From Ecdyonurus torrentis (taxonomy: Eukaryota > Arthropoda > Insecta > Ephemeroptera > Heptageniidae), in NCBI GenBank assembly GCA_949318235.1, contig OX439136.1:3272559-3336558 (forward strand): a stretch of DNA of 64,000 bases. The letters run 5' to 3'. A program made the position numbers and the translations under genes. The notes under the pieces were generated by a model. That model searched no databases and had not been told where the DNA came from. It saw only the letters and a program-made list of their open reading frames with translations. Positions 48,448-61,058 of this stretch are shown here, piece after piece; within the stretch, counting starts at the first letter, position 1, and every line of letters begins with the position of its first letter.

Positions 48448-48949
48448 TCACGAAAAAAAATTGTCACCCAAATTATCCTTTAATTTATATTATAAATTAT
48501 AATATATTAACGTTTATGAATATGTAAAAATAAATAAAAAATACACTTTTGCCTGCTTTCTTATCTCGTGACACCTGCGAGAACGTACAGACCAAATGAC
48601 TGGTGTCTGGATGGAGGTCCAAAAAATTATCCTATGTACAGTACTGTGTGTCTTCATCCCCACTAATCAAAGCAACCCCCTCGTGTTTATTTCAGAAAAA
48701 ATTTCCCCTCACTGCGGTTTTTTAATACATCAAAATTTCGTGGAAAAAATCATTAGTGTAAAAAGCACTTAAAATTTTTCGATTGGTTATAAAGTCACCT
48801 CTAAAACTCATACAAGAAATGTATTGTGTTAAAATAAAATTGACAATCTTTCAATGCAGAAAAAAATTCTGTTACTTGAATATACGAACAAAATAATACG
48901 TCAAGAATTCATTTTAAACAAAACTTATTTACCGCCTTTAATGTCATGT

Positions 48950-48983
<34 letters not shown>

Positions 48984-49634
48984 GTGACATAGACACACTA
49001 TTGATAGAATAATTTCTTTCCTAGAAAGCCTAGAAGCTTATATAGCTCAGAGTCAGGTATTTGCTATTTTTCTTTTATTTCTTTCATTTTTGCTTTCTTT
49101 GTTTTGTTTTGCGATACCTTTTAGCTAAAGTAGATAACATCTCAATATCTACCTAGCAGCTGCTAGCAGAGTACTGCCTGTACTGTACTTTTAAATTCTT
49201 TTCTATTTTGGACTTTGACTTTTTGCTTTATTATAATGAATAAAAAAAAGGGGAAAAAAAAAAAAAAAAAAAAAGAAGAAGAAGAAGAAGAAGAAGAAGA
49301 AGGAGACAAAAAGAAAGAAAAAAATACCTAAATGGTTGTAAAAACTAAAGTATGAAACATGATGATCGGATCGAAAAAACGTTCGATCACAGCCCTAAAT
49401 GTGATCGAAATCCGATCACGATCATGTTTTTATAAAATGGGTCGATCCGATCACGATGCGATCAAATGATCGTGATCGGATCGTGATCGGATCGAAATTT
49501 GATCGATCGACTACAACACTGTTAGCGCATTATAAAGTAAATTATCAGATTTATCAGTATCACAATCTCTTGTTAACATTATCAGATCAACTAGTATATT
49601 TTTTCTATGTTATAAAAATCAATACAATAAACTA

Positions 49635-49705
49635 TTTATAAAAGGTAAAAGCTTCAGTTCCCGTGGTCATCAGATAATATGAATATTATTATTTCACATG
49701 AAACG
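49635..49705 (+). mobile_element. Family E fragment
   Basis: CCCGTGGTCATCAGATAATA and CACATGAAACGGGAGC align to the middle of family E. The 85-codon frame at 49679-49936 starts inside this fragment; its product is unrecognised. Confidence 0.4.
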
Positions 49706-50026
49706 GGAGCGAATATTCGTAACTCAGAATTTCATTTCTTGTTATCCATTTTAATAAACTTCAGCAAAAATTTTAATATTTCCATACTTACATTTTTCAA
49801 TCAATTTGTAAACTGCTTAAAAGTAACGATAAAGATGATGGTTAAAGATAATGAATTGCACATTGAATGGAGCGAACACATGTGGCCTGGGAAAAGCGAA
49901 AAAGCACCTAACTTTTTATCATTTAGTATAGCATAAGGACAATGTTGTACTTGTCAGTTTTTTTTTTTTTTTTTTTTTAGAAAATTGCCGCTTTAAGACT
50001 AGAAGAATTTAAAAGAGGGCTGCTCT

Positions 50027-50152
50027 CAGGGCCGGCTTGGCCATAAGACGAGGTCTGCGATCGCAGACCGGGCCAACGTCATTGCGGGCCAAGCGGGCCA
50101 GAAAAAAAAAAGAAAAGAAAAAAAAAAGAAAAAAAAAAAGAAAAGAAAAAAA

Positions 50153-50188
<36 letters not shown>

Positions 50189-51809
50189 GAAAGAAGAAGA
50201 AGACAATAATTTAAATTTACTCAAAAGTTTGCAGCACAATATAATAGTTTTTCTACTTCTACAGTTTATTTAATTCAGAGACAGAGCAGAGAAATGAAAA
50301 TCTTAGTTATGCAAAAAATTAGTATACGTAGTGAAAGATCTGATAATGAATCTGATCAGGGCCGGCTTGGCATAAGACGTAAGGCCGGGATCCCGCGGCC
50401 CGGGCTTTTGACTTTGCGGGCCTTTTTGCTTGCTCTTAATTAGTAAAAAAAAAAAAAAAAAAAAAGAGAGAGAGAGAGAGAGAGAAGAAAAAACAACTAA
50501 ACTTTAAAACCTTTGCCAGCATATTTTTTTAAATTTAATTTTGTATCATATGAATTTAATCTATGATGCATGCACACAAATTACTTGAAATGCGCATTTT
50601 TATTGTAACTAAAAAAAAAAAAAATGCATTGAGATCATTGCAAGCCAACTAAATTTTTTTATGCACTTGGGCCAGCTAGGCATAAGGCCGTACAAGTTAA
50701 TCCGCGGGCTCCTGGATAGGGACTTTGCTTTTGCGGGCCTTTGGTTCTGATGGAAAAAAAATCAATTAAAAAAAGTTCAAAGGTACTTTGAAAAATAGCT
50801 CACTTTTTTATTATTTGAAAAGAAGTGATATCATTTTTTTAATTGTTAGTTTCAATTAAACCCTTCTTTTTAAGCCGTCGTATTTGCGTTTTTTTCAATA
50901 CTTCTTGCACTATAGTATGTAGATAAAATATTATATTTTGGAAAGTTATTAAATTCATAGCCCTATATTTATATTTTATTTATATTATTTATAAAAAATA
51001 TATTTATTGTTAAATATATATTTCTAAACACGAGATGAGCCCGTAAATGACTCGTTAAAAAAAAGCATTTGCAAAGAATACAAGATAAAAAAAAAGGATA
51101 AACCTTTTTTTTTTTAGTACAATATATTTATAATTCTCTATAGCATGTAAAATCAATTGTTAATACTTAAAAATAATAATAATTTACAACTTTTGTCTTC
51201 AAAATAAAAATAAATTTTTGTATATAATGAGAATTGAGCCTTTTTTTTTTTTTTTTAATTTTGGCCTAAATATTGATTTCCCCAAGTAATGGCTCGTTTT
51301 TTTCAAATTTAAGCTCAAAATCAAGCTCTTTCAAGTTAAAACCTTCGAAAAAATTTTAAGTTATCTATACCTATAATTATAAATTTACAAATCCCTGTTC
51401 TACCCCCCCCCCCCCTTTTCTTTTTTCCCCCATACTTCAATTAAATCATTACATTATAACAATTTCCTTCAATATAGTTTGTTTTCTATCATACATCAAT
51501 TTTTTTGTCTGATATTTTTTTTAAGGTGGCCGAAGGGATCATGTCATGTAGATCGTAGTATATCAAAATAATGTCATGGTTTAATTGCATACTTATTTTT
51601 CAATATAATAGTGTTATACATTATTTTAAAAAATGTGAAAAAATTAAAATTTAATTCAAAATTAGCGTAAAAACCAGTGCCACGCCCCTTTTTAAAAAAA
51701 TTTTCGCCTGCGGCGCAAGCTGGGGGGCTGGCGCCCCCCAGACCCCCTAGCATATGCGGGCCAATTCCCAGATTGCCAGACCGGGCCAACGTGCCCCAAG
51801 CCGGCCCTG
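50027..51809. mobile_element. hAT-like non-autonomous element hAT2
   Basis: The left end CAGGGCCGGCTTGG is mirrored exactly by CCAAGCCGGCCCTG at the right. CTGCTCT flanks both ends (50020-50026 and 51810-51816; 8 bp if the adjoining G is counted). The 3' subterminal zone (51700-51800) is very GC-rich, with a CTGGGGGGC/GCCCCCCAG hairpin. Head-like sequences recur at 50357 and 50666. The first head is followed by a long purine tract (50101-50205). No transposase frame is visible. Confidence 0.8.
50101..50205. repeat. Purine tract of GAAAA-type units
   Basis: About 105 bases of A with regularly spaced G (GAAAA, GAAAG, GAAGAAG), inside hAT2. The Lys/Glu-rich frame across it is an artefact. Confidence 0.9.
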
Positions 51810-51816
51810 CTGCTCT

Positions 51817-53166
51817 TAACACAATTTTTTGTATTTTAAGCTAATAATAAAGAAATTTGCATCAACAGTTTTACTTTGAATTTCAATGGGCGGGGGGGGG
51901 GGGGGGGGAAGTAACTTTATGCTTTTTCTTTCCAAAAATATTTTACCAATAACAAATGCAAACCACTACGGTTATAAGATTTATCAAATAAAGTAAAAAT
52001 AACACTAAATCATATTTATATGCTATAAAAAGAAAAGAAAAAGAGAAACACGAAAAAGTATATTAGAGTATAAGTGTCACAGGATGAAAAATGCAATGAA
52101 CGAACAAATCTATACTTAAAATAAAGTTTAACATTCTTAATGCATTTCTTATGTAAAATTTGTTGCAATAATTACAAAAAAAAAGTTCATTCTAAGTAAT
52201 CCATGAAATACTTGAACATGATTCAGTATTTTTTTTTTTTTTTTTTTTTTGGCAAATGATAAACATGATTTATAATAATAATAAAATGCTGATCATTTTT
52301 CGCATGAAAAGACTAACGTATAAAAGAAAATGATCATAAATATAAAATAAATGTTCAAAACATAAACATGTAAGTCACTTACAAATATATAAAATTTATA
52401 AACATCAAACACTTATTTACATTTTATCGTATATAAAAGCTACAACATATAAAAAAAAGGTAATCTCCAAGTACAAAAATTTATAATTTTATTACGAGAT
52501 TGTCCCAGAAAAAAAAATTCGATGACACTTTTAACCTCACTTAAAAATAATGTCAACTTTCATAAACATGAACTCAAGAGTTCAGAGATTTAAAAAAAAA
52601 AGGGGGTATTAAAATATATTATAGTTGTAATATTTATTATATAGCATGTTCAACATTGCTCCGTTGCTTCGTTCTAGAACTTATTATTGTATCACGTCCA
52701 TCACCTGTCACTTAAATACGACCACCATGTCCCATACGCCTATCAAAATTACGAAACATTTTTAATCTGCAATAAAATTAATACTTTCAATTTTAATAAA
52801 AAAGTAAATTTTTTGGTGTCAACAGAATTTAAAGTAATTATAATAAAAAAATCATTAGTTTTAAATTAGTCATAGCTTTTTTCTTTTTTTTTTTTTTTTT
52901 AATAATAATTTAGTAACGTGTGTATTTTGACTGGTTTCTGTCTCGAGCTAGCTCAGTTTCGAGCTGAAAACTTTTAAAAGCTTAAACTTGGTTTGGCTGC
53001 AATTGTTTTGAAATAGAGTATTTGGAAATTTTGGACCGAGCTCGAGTTTGGCTTGGTTTAAATTTACAGCTCTTGCTTTTTAATAATGAAAAATAAAAAT
53101 AATAATAAAAACTGGTGGTCAGAAATCGTTTATTTTAATATTATTATAGTTTCTTTAACAATGAAC

Positions 53167-53210
<44 letters not shown>

Positions 53211-53408
53211 CTATTATAAATTAAATATAACTTAAAACTTAACCCCGTTAATCGTTGAAATACGTTAGCACTTCACTGCCATAATATGGGAGCAGAAAAT
53301 AAGTGATCATATTTACAACAAATTTCATTCTTCAAGAATTAAAAAAAGAAAGAAAAAATTAGAATTTTGTTTATTGTTGCATAATTAAATTATTTACTTA
53401 ATATTTTT
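51817..53408. other. AT-rich DNA without a recognisable gene
   Basis: G-run at 51892-51908, T-runs at 52230-52251 and 52882-52900, (AG)n at 53172-53207. GAGCT-containing words (CTCGAGCTAGCTC) occur near 52940-53050. The 60-codon frame at 52687 is unrecognised. Confidence 0.4.
53172..53207. repeat. (AG)n microsatellite
   Basis: About 18 AG units. Confidence 0.95.
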
Positions 53409-53513
53409 AATAGTGTTGTTTGTAAACCCCGGTTTTATTCCTACAAATAATGCGCATTACATTTTAATAACCATTTGATCGTTAATTTAGTAGCAGAAAA
53501 CAGGGTTTACAAA
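53409..53513 (+). mobile_element. MITE family X, copy 3
   Basis: GTTTGTAAACCCCGG, AATGCGCATTACATTTTAAT and ACAGGGTTTACAAAC match copies 1, 2 and 4, with more divergence. Confidence 0.65.
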
Positions 53514-53531
53514 CTTTTCTTGTAATAACAA

Positions 53532-53565
<34 letters not shown>

Positions 53566-53978
53566 AAAAAAACGAAATTAATCACAGTTTGCAACAATGA
53601 CATTTTTTCTAATGGAAGTAATCATTTATTTTTAATAGATTCTATTAATTTAATTTGATTTATTGTAGTTTCCAAATACAGACATACGTCCAATACAATG
53701 AAGGTACACATAGTAGAAAAAATTAAGATGTTCAAACTAAAGAAAGATAATCCAATTGTATTGGAACAGATTAATACTCATATAAAACAATGTTCCGCTT
53801 TACCTCATGGATCTTGTCAATCATGACAGTGATGCACATTTTAATCACCTTAGAATAAGATTTATTGAAAATTACATTTCCCAATGAGGATTCACAAAAT
53901 CTTCCGCATAATATTAATTTACAAGATAAAATTCTAACAGTCGTAACTGTGTATGCGATGAATCAGATGAATGAATAG

Positions 53979-54294
53979 TTAAAGGCGTAGAACACCTTGA
54001 ACAAAAAAGTTGCGTAATATCCTAACAAACCTGAAAATCAACGTTGATTTGGCCGGAAACATTGATTTCTAATTTATTTTCCTTTCACAAAATGCCACTG
54101 CGGGTCACTGACGTCACAGCTCGCCCGGTTTACTTGCTCGTGGACCAGGCGAGCTGTGACGTCAGTGACCGGCATTGGCATTTTGTGAATGGAAAATAAA
54201 TTAGAAATCAATGACTCCGGCCAAATCAACGTTGATTTTCAGGTTTGTCAGGATATTACGCAACTTTTTTGTTCAAGGTGTTCTACGCCTTTAA
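53979..54294. mobile_element. Palindromic TTAA MITE family D, copy 1
   Basis: This is the best-preserved D copy: almost the whole 316 bp is an inverted repeat. It begins TTAAAGGCGTAGAACACC and ends GGTGTTCTACGCCTTTAA. Inner arms AAATCAACGTTGATTTGGCC and GGCCAAATCAACGTTGATTT, then CTGACGTCACAGCTCGCC and GGCGAGCTGTGACGTCAG, face each other across a spacer of about 24 bases. The short frames within are palindrome artefacts. Confidence 0.85.
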
Positions 54295-54631
54295 GGGCTG
54301 CATTCAGATGGCTTGCTACTCAAAATCTAAAAAGAAAATTTGGAAATTTTATGGTGCCATTTGAAAGCAATTCTAGTAATAGCTACCTATGATAAAATTT
54401 TTAGAACTCACAAACATCAGATAAGAGCGAAAATAATTATTGAAATTAATACGTGCTCTTATGGGACTGTAACATTTCAAAAAAATCATAATTTAAAATC
54501 TAGCAAAGTGACCCTTATTTATTATTATTTTTTTTTTTTTGCATTTTTGAATATTCCTTATCATCACCGAGCAAAATTTTAGATTTTTCTTTCTTTTCAA
54601 CTTTTTAGTCAGATCTAGCAGTACCTGATTT
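54291..54631 (+). mobile_element. TTAA-ended MITE family E, copy 2
   Basis: It begins TTAAGGGCTGCATTCAGATG, sharing its TTAA with the end of D copy 1, and ends GTACCTGATTTCCTGAA. The order of landmarks is as in copy 1 (GGTGCCATTTGAAAG, AGCTACCTATGATAAAATT, CTCTTATGGGACT). Confidence 0.7.
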
Positions 54632-55236
54632 CCTGAATGGTTTTCAAATCAAAATGATTACAAGCTGTGCCATAGTTATGCATTTACACTACAGTGTCAC
54701 TGTACTTTAACTAAAATTATTGACAAAATTTAAAAATATATAAAAATAAAATAAAAATTAAATTATTTATTTTAAATAATTAATATAAATATACTGGTTT
54801 TTAACTAATAATAATTATAAATGCATAATAGTTTTGTGTATGATAACAATTTTATAAATTAAAATTATACTAGACAATTGATTTTTTTTTATCATTAATG
54901 TTTTAATTATTCTTATTTTTAAATCCTGTCAATGAATTAAAGAATTTCAGAAGAAAACAAATTTCCTACCCCCCCTCCCCAATTAAATTATTTTATAACA
55001 AGGTATAATAAAATATATATTTTATATTTTCCATTGGTAACAAAAAAATTGTTTCATCTTATGTGTGGGTGGGGGTGGAATTATACCATACCTTATAGTG
55101 TGATAGCTTGAGAGTTTTTTAAGAGAGAGAGAGAGAGAGAGAGATGAGAGTCAAAATGAAATGGCAAGGTGCGGCAAGGACACAAAAATCGACGCCCATT
55201 CAAAGTAAAGTTATACCCCACTCCTCTACTTACTTA

Positions 55237-55271
<35 letters not shown>

Positions 55272-55663
55272 AAAATAATACTTTTGTAAATCAGTATTAA
55301 AAGAGATATAAATTACGTAACTACATACAGTATGTATAAAGTATATATTTTACATTCAAAAAGAAAAGATAGAGCGAAATTGGTATATTGGTGTAAGTCT
55401 AAAATACACAGTATGCTAAAATATTCACGCATTTTAACACGCCAATATTATAAATCCTATAATATATAAATTGTATACATACTGTTACTAAAATTTTGTT
55501 TGTAAATTATATTTACATTTCCACATTTCCATAATTTATTATTCAATAAATCTGAAAAATATTGATCTATCAATATTAGAATCATTATCAATATTATTAG
55601 AATCATTAAAATCACCTTAATGATTTAGTTTTTTATTAGTATTAAATATTGGGATTACCAATC
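54632..55663. other. AT-rich DNA without a recognisable gene
   Basis: (GA)n at 55122-55144 and T-run at 55240-55269; nothing else supported. Confidence 0.4.
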
Positions 55664-55712
55664 TCAATCAATCACAGACGATGCGGGAAAAGCTTATAGG
55701 GTTACATAAATT
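55664..55712 (-). mobile_element. Fragment of the 31433-type family B variant
   Basis: CAATCACAGACGATGCGGGAA matches the GC-rich head of the B variant (CAATCACAGGCAGCGCGGGA at 31463) and stops where B copy 7 begins. Confidence 0.4.
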
Positions 55713-55953
55713 TTAATGAAGGGTAACGGTTTAAAAGATAATAAATAATTTTCTATTTCTTAAGACACGTAAAAATATTTCTAGTATTTCTCATTAGATA
55801 TCTCCGCAAACGGTCCAGTAGTTTTCTCAAAAATCGAAAAAAAATATAATAATAATAAATAAATAAAAATGAAAATGTGTTTCTTTCTATATGTTTAATG
55901 CTAAATTAGGGGAACCTTAGCTTCTCCCGCGTGCTATACCAATAAGCTCCATT
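55713..55953 (+). mobile_element. MITE family B, copy 7
   Basis: Left end TTAATGAAGGGTAACGGTTT; right end CTATACCAATAAGCTCCATT. Core blocks AGTAGTTTTCTCAAAAATCG and TGCTAAATTAGGGGAACCTT are conserved; an AT/TAA-rich insert (55845-55870) is unique to this copy. Confidence 0.75.
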
Positions 55954-55959
55954 TTTTAG

Positions 55960-56085
55960 CATCACGGGACCAGAATTTTGAAGAGAGGACTACACCAGAA
56001 ATATTGAAATAGAAATACTAGATGCACTCTTACGTATTTCAAGCAACACATCATACATACTTAAAAATTGTGTTTAAAAACTTTA
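55960..56085 (-). mobile_element. Family B remnant
   Basis: GAAATACTAGATGCACTCTT and TACGTATTTCAAGC align in order to the complement of the B core. Confidence 0.35.
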
Positions 56086-56224
56086 AGAACCCGGGGTGTT
56101 TAAAGAGGGGCGTTAAATTGATACAATGGTGGTTTAGAATTAATTTTTAGTGCGCATACTATTTGAGTTAAAACATCAAAATTGTCGCCAATTCTGCAGA
56201 TGTGGTTCAGCCTTGTACTATATA

Positions 56225-56473
56225 TTATAGATTCAAAATACTTTTAAGGGTGGTATAAACCTTAAAACTGCAAATATTTTTAATGCATTTAATTGATAAT
56301 AATAATAATAATAATAGCGGTAATTCATTTAATTGATAGCGTTTAATTTTCTTAAGTTGCGCGTAAAACTCAATCAGGTTTCCTTTAAATTTTGTGAAAC
56401 TTTTATGAAGGCTTGCAATGACTGCTGCAAGCTGCAATGCAATGGCTTGCTGAACTGATGAAGTTTTGAGCAA
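56225..56473 (-). CDS. Unrecognised 82-codon frame, low support
   Basis: Its N-terminal half is less AT-biased and of mixed composition (SSVQQAIALQLAAVIASL then HKSFTKFKGNLIEFYAQLKK); a Leu run and AT-rich C terminus follow. It could be a coding relic of a mobile element. No homology, splice signal or second copy supports it. Confidence 0.15.
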   Translation of the reverse strand: MLKTSSVQQAIALQLAAVIASLHKSFTKFKGNLIEFYAQLKKIKRYQLNELPLLLLLLLSIKCIKNICSFKVYTTLKSILNL

Positions 56474-57385
56474 AAATTACAAATAACATCATGCTGAATT
56501 GGGGGTAAAAGCAAAATTATGTTCATAAACCCTTTAATAGATGGTGCTTTTTTGGTGCGTATTTAACACCCCCCCCCCCTCCTTAAATGCAGTTGCAAAA
56601 CTGTCAGTACCTCACTGAGGTTTAGTCCAACAATTTTCCAAAAAATGTGCACAAATGAATTAAACGTTAATCTTTTTAGAGTGCAAGTGATACTTTTTTT
56701 TGAAAGAATATTTCATCATCGGTAACATTCAATGGTTGGTAACATGTATTTTAAAACCTTTTTCAGTAATTACATATCAATTGAGCTAACATAATTTAAA
56801 ATACATTAATATACTTTCCATATTATTTTTAATTAATGAAAGAAGCAAGCGTAATAGTAAATGTGAATGATAGTAAATATAATAATAATAAAAAAGTACC
56901 CTCATTTTTAAATATTATTATTTAATAAAAGATTTTTCCATCTCCTATATTTCGCTCATTAATATTATTTTATGGTCTATAAATAACCATACACTATATT
57001 ATAATAAAATCGATCTCATCCCCATATTAGGTATAATATGTAATACCACCACCAGGTATATAATTACAACAAACGCACTCTAATTAGCAAAAGGTGTTAT
57101 GAAAAGATAAATCTGTGGTTTTATTTTTAATTGAGATAAATTTTATTATTCATATGTCACTTATAATGATAAATCGTTATCATGAATTAGGTTAATTCTT
57201 ATTTTTTAGTAGCACATTTTTTTTTTAAATCTAAATTTTATAAATACTGTCTGGACTAATTATTATTCCTAATAAGTTATATATTATATTAACCTTACGT
57301 AGAAATATTTAAAATGTTTGCAAAGGTGCAATTTAAACATTTTTAATTAAAATACTTAATAAAATTAATTTCGAAGTTAAAACTG

Positions 57386-57387
<2 letters not shown>
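56474..57387. other. AT-rich DNA without a recognisable gene
   Basis: C-run at about 56568-56580. 56480-56700 is slightly GC-richer, with no feature recognised. Confidence 0.35.

Positions 57388-57471
<84 letters not shown>
57388..57471. repeat. (CT)n microsatellite
   Basis: About 42 uninterrupted CT units. Confidence 0.95.
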
Positions 57472-57474
<3 letters not shown>

Positions 57475-57862
57475 TTTCTTCATAACTGTCCAATTATTGT
57501 AATATATTGTTATATACAAAAGAAACAAAAGGTAGGATCGTGCAAGAACTTGAACTTACGCATAATAGAAATAACCATTACAAGTTTATTTTGTTGTTAA
57601 TCATTCTTTATGATGGAGCAACTGAATTTGTAATTTGTAGTTGCATTTTTAACAACAAATGTATGTAAAAATAATTTTTCAACAATATCAATAATTCATA
57701 TTTCTTTATCGCCTTTTTATTTTATTTATTTTTTTATTTTAGTATTGTATGTTCGGAATAATTAGAATTAGAAGAATTATATAAATTAAATTTGAATGAC
57801 AAAAAAAATTAATAGGTGAGCATATATTAAAGAAATGAGATAACAGCTATCATCATTTGAAT

Positions 57863-57913
<51 letters not shown>

Positions 57914-58647
57914 GGGGAATGAAAATAGTTAGGCATTTTAGTTTACAACAATTATACTGAATTATGAATGTAAAACTACCCAAATATACTAAAAAAAACA
58001 AAACAAAAAAGTTTTGGCTAACTGTTTACTACTGTATAGTTATAGTAATGCACAATAATAAATAAAATAAACCAATAAAAAAAAAAAAAAAAAATGCGAA
58101 CACTAAAATTCTGATGTCATTTTTAATTCATTGAAAATCCATAATAAACAAATCAACGGTTCATTCTAAGAACTTTTAATGATCATGTGAAATATTTTAT
58201 TTAATGTTTTGACCGATACTTTATCCTATATATCTAGATACTATTATATATATTTACAACTATATACTTCCCACTTAAATACAAAATCTACGTATGCCAA
58301 AAAAAACTAAAACGTGTCAATAAAGTTGGTTATGAATACTAAGAAGTAATAAACGCGTGAGAAAATGTATATCACCCACCAATATTATCGCGTATCTTAC
58401 TCTCTCTTAATTTGTCTTTTTTCCTCGATATCTTGATGGCACCATTATTTTGATCAATATGTAAACATACGTCTTAAATATGTTATGTACATTTTTGACT
58501 TTGTAATAAAACATTTTAAATTGTTTTTTTACGATCTTTATCTTTAAAAAGTCAAATTATAGAACGTTATATTGCACATTATTTGTTGTGATAGATTATT
58601 TACTATTCAATGTAATAATATAATAAGAAGAGGAATCAATTGTTCCG
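57472..58647. other. AT-rich DNA without a recognisable gene
   Basis: A-run then G-run at 57865-57917 (a purine strand switch), A-run at 58078-58094; nothing else supported. Confidence 0.4.
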
Positions 58648-58895
58648 TTCAATGCAAGGTCCATATATAAGAGGTTAGATGCTCCGGGAAAAGTTTTGGC
58701 CAAGGTCGCGCAGTTTAAAGGAATTCACCAAAGACGTCATATCGCTGGGTGTATTTTTATTCACCTTATCAGTGACGTAACTGGTGAACGGCATCGTATT
58801 GGCTTAGAATCAAGTACAATCCATCGCAAAATAAAATCTACTGCGCGAGTTTTGTGCTGCGCTCAACCTCTTTATTATATGGACCTTGCGTTGAA
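58648..58895. mobile_element. Foldback MITE I
   Basis: The left end TTCAATGCAAGGTCCATATA mirrors TATATGGACCTTGCGTTGAA with one substitution. Inner blocks GCGCAGTTTAAAG and ACTGCGCGAG also face each other. The core has AGACGTCATATCG. It is markedly GC-richer than its flanks. The 85-codon plus-strand frame through it is probably an artefact. No second copy in the window. Confidence 0.65.
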
Positions 58896-58989
58896 TGTAT
58901 CGGGAATAGTAATAATAATAATAAAAACTTTTTCATTGCGTTATATTATTTAAAATTTAGCACTTATTCGTCAGCAAGTTTAAACACGT

Positions 58990-59405
58990 TCGGAAATTTT
59001 GTCGGTGCTAAACATGATTTACATTATATTTAAGTTATATCGCTAGAAAGCTGGTATCTCGAAAATTTTGACCCTCTCTTACACTCATTTGATGCCTTTA
59101 AAAAAAGTCAGTAATGTTGTTCGTAAACGTCAACCTTGTTTTCTTGCTCCAAAAAATGCGCATTCCATTTGAATAACCATAGTTGATCGTCATTTTAGGA
59201 GCAGAGAACAGGGTTTACGAATAGCAATTATGTTAACAACTATTGATGATAAAAATTTCCAGATCTGTGACTATCAAGACAAATAAAAGTTTTGGAACTA
59301 TAAAGTGTTGCCTTATGGAAGAAAAATTTTAAAAATTCACAGTTAAAAATAGTACGCTCTCACTTCAAAACTTTTACATACATAACTATGCTTAGAGAAT
59401 TCTTG
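58990..59405 (+). mobile_element. Degenerate family E copy split by X
   Basis: GATGCCTTTAAAAAAAGTCA at the left and ATTGATGATAAAAATTTCCA, CTATCAAGACA and GCCTTATGGAA at the right follow the family E order around MITE X copy 4. Confidence 0.45.
59113..59229 (+). mobile_element. MITE family X, copy 4
   Basis: AATGTTGTTCGTAAACG, then AAAAATGCGCATTCCATTTG and ACAGGGTTTACGAATAGCAA; close to copy 1 in sequence and orientation. Confidence 0.8.
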
Positions 59406-59580
59406 TCTTAAAATTATCACTGCGTGCAGAAAAAGTGTCTTTTATATGTACTTTTATTTGTATTTTATTTTATTTTTTTAGTGGGGGGGGGGGGGGAGAG
59501 ACTTGAATTAGTTCGAATAAATTCTTTGTTAATCTATTATTTTCTGTATCTTTAACTTTTAAAGTAAATAAGCTTCAGCA

Positions 59581-60030
<450 letters not shown>

Positions 60031-60246
60031 TATATATCTTTTCATGAATCATTTAATGAAAGTAATTTTAAACGTTACTTAATATAATATTAATATGATC
60101 AAATTATTTATTTATTGTATATATATACCGAAAAACTATTGTTTATTGTGAATACTTTATAATTTGACAGTATGTTGAACTCTTAAAGTAATAACATATT
60201 GCAATTTTAAACATTTTAATATTATATTACTTTTATGTAAGTAAGT

Positions 60247-60285
<39 letters not shown>

Positions 60286-60880
60286 ATTTCGGCATTGTAC
60301 AAAGTAATATTAAGAAAATACTTTATTATGAAGGTATAAGTTAATAAATTTAAAATCAAGTACATACAGGATATAAAGAAACATTCAACAAATATAATTT
60401 ATAATCCATTAATAACTTATGGATCGACTTAAGATTAAATAAAATAAAACATACAAAAAAAAAAAAAAAAAAAAAAGCCAATCTGTGAAAGTTATTGAAG
60501 TACTTGTTATTACCGGCTGCTAAAGTTATAATTATGTACTTTTTAATATAGGGTCGGACCAAGAATAATTATACTCTCTTTACACATTATCTGATACCAT
60601 TACCTCATATTTACGTTAGGAAAATCTATATATTATGTATGTGTTAATTATCATTAGGTTCAATGTGTTATAATATTTGGTACATTATGTCTCGCATGAT
60701 TATGCATTATATTTATTGTCAATTTTTTGTTTATTATTATTATTATTATTGTTTAATACTCAAATGTGTATTAAAATCTATACTTCTGGTGAAGGTAAAG
60801 TTATATGTAATACGGTTGAAAATTTCACGTATGTTCTTTTTTTTTTTATTAAATTTAATGACTAAATTTTCTATCTAATG
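60031..60880. other. AT-rich DNA without a recognisable gene
   Basis: A-runs at 60250-60284 and 60454-60476; short frames are unrecognised. Confidence 0.4.
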
Positions 60881-61058
60881 TACACGAAAAGAATAAATTA
60901 CGTAATGCTAAATTAGAACAATATAATTAATTATGCTGCATAATATTTATGATATGCTACAAAGTTATTATGTAGTATAGCATAAATTATGTTGTATTGA
61001 ACAAATTGTGCTAAAAATGAGCTGGCATAATTATTATGTATTTATTTTTAACCGTGTA
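60881..61058. mobile_element. Family F element with both ends
   Basis: The left end TACACGAAAAGAATAAATTA with CGTAATGC and right end TTTTTAACCGTGTA bracket ATTATGCTGCATAATATTTA and AGCATAAATTATGTTGTATT. Confidence 0.6.

Larger units (their letters stand above)
47788..49521. mobile_element. hAT-type DNA transposon hAT1 (degenerate)
   Basis: The ends CAGTGTTGTAGTCGATCG and CGATCGACTACAACACTG are perfect mirror TIRs. They are flanked by the perfect 8-bp duplication TTAGCGCA (47780-47787 and 49522-49529). An 8-bp duplication and a CAGTGTTG-type start are classic for hAT elements. Both subterminal regions (47800-47945 and 49355-49510) are packed with GATC-centred words (GATCGGATCGTGATCGGATC), likely transposase binding sites. 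The interior is AT-rich and carries only a BED-finger-like relic and a nested MITE, so the copy is non-autonomous. Confidence 0.9.

Noticed and set aside
49679..49936. 85-codon frame as a host gene
   Set aside because: It starts inside a family E fragment, has no splice or promoter context, and the product is unrecognised.
58696..58953. 85-codon frame with varied composition
   Set aside because: It spans the inverted-repeat element I; both halves of the frame are complementary sequence. No homology recognised.
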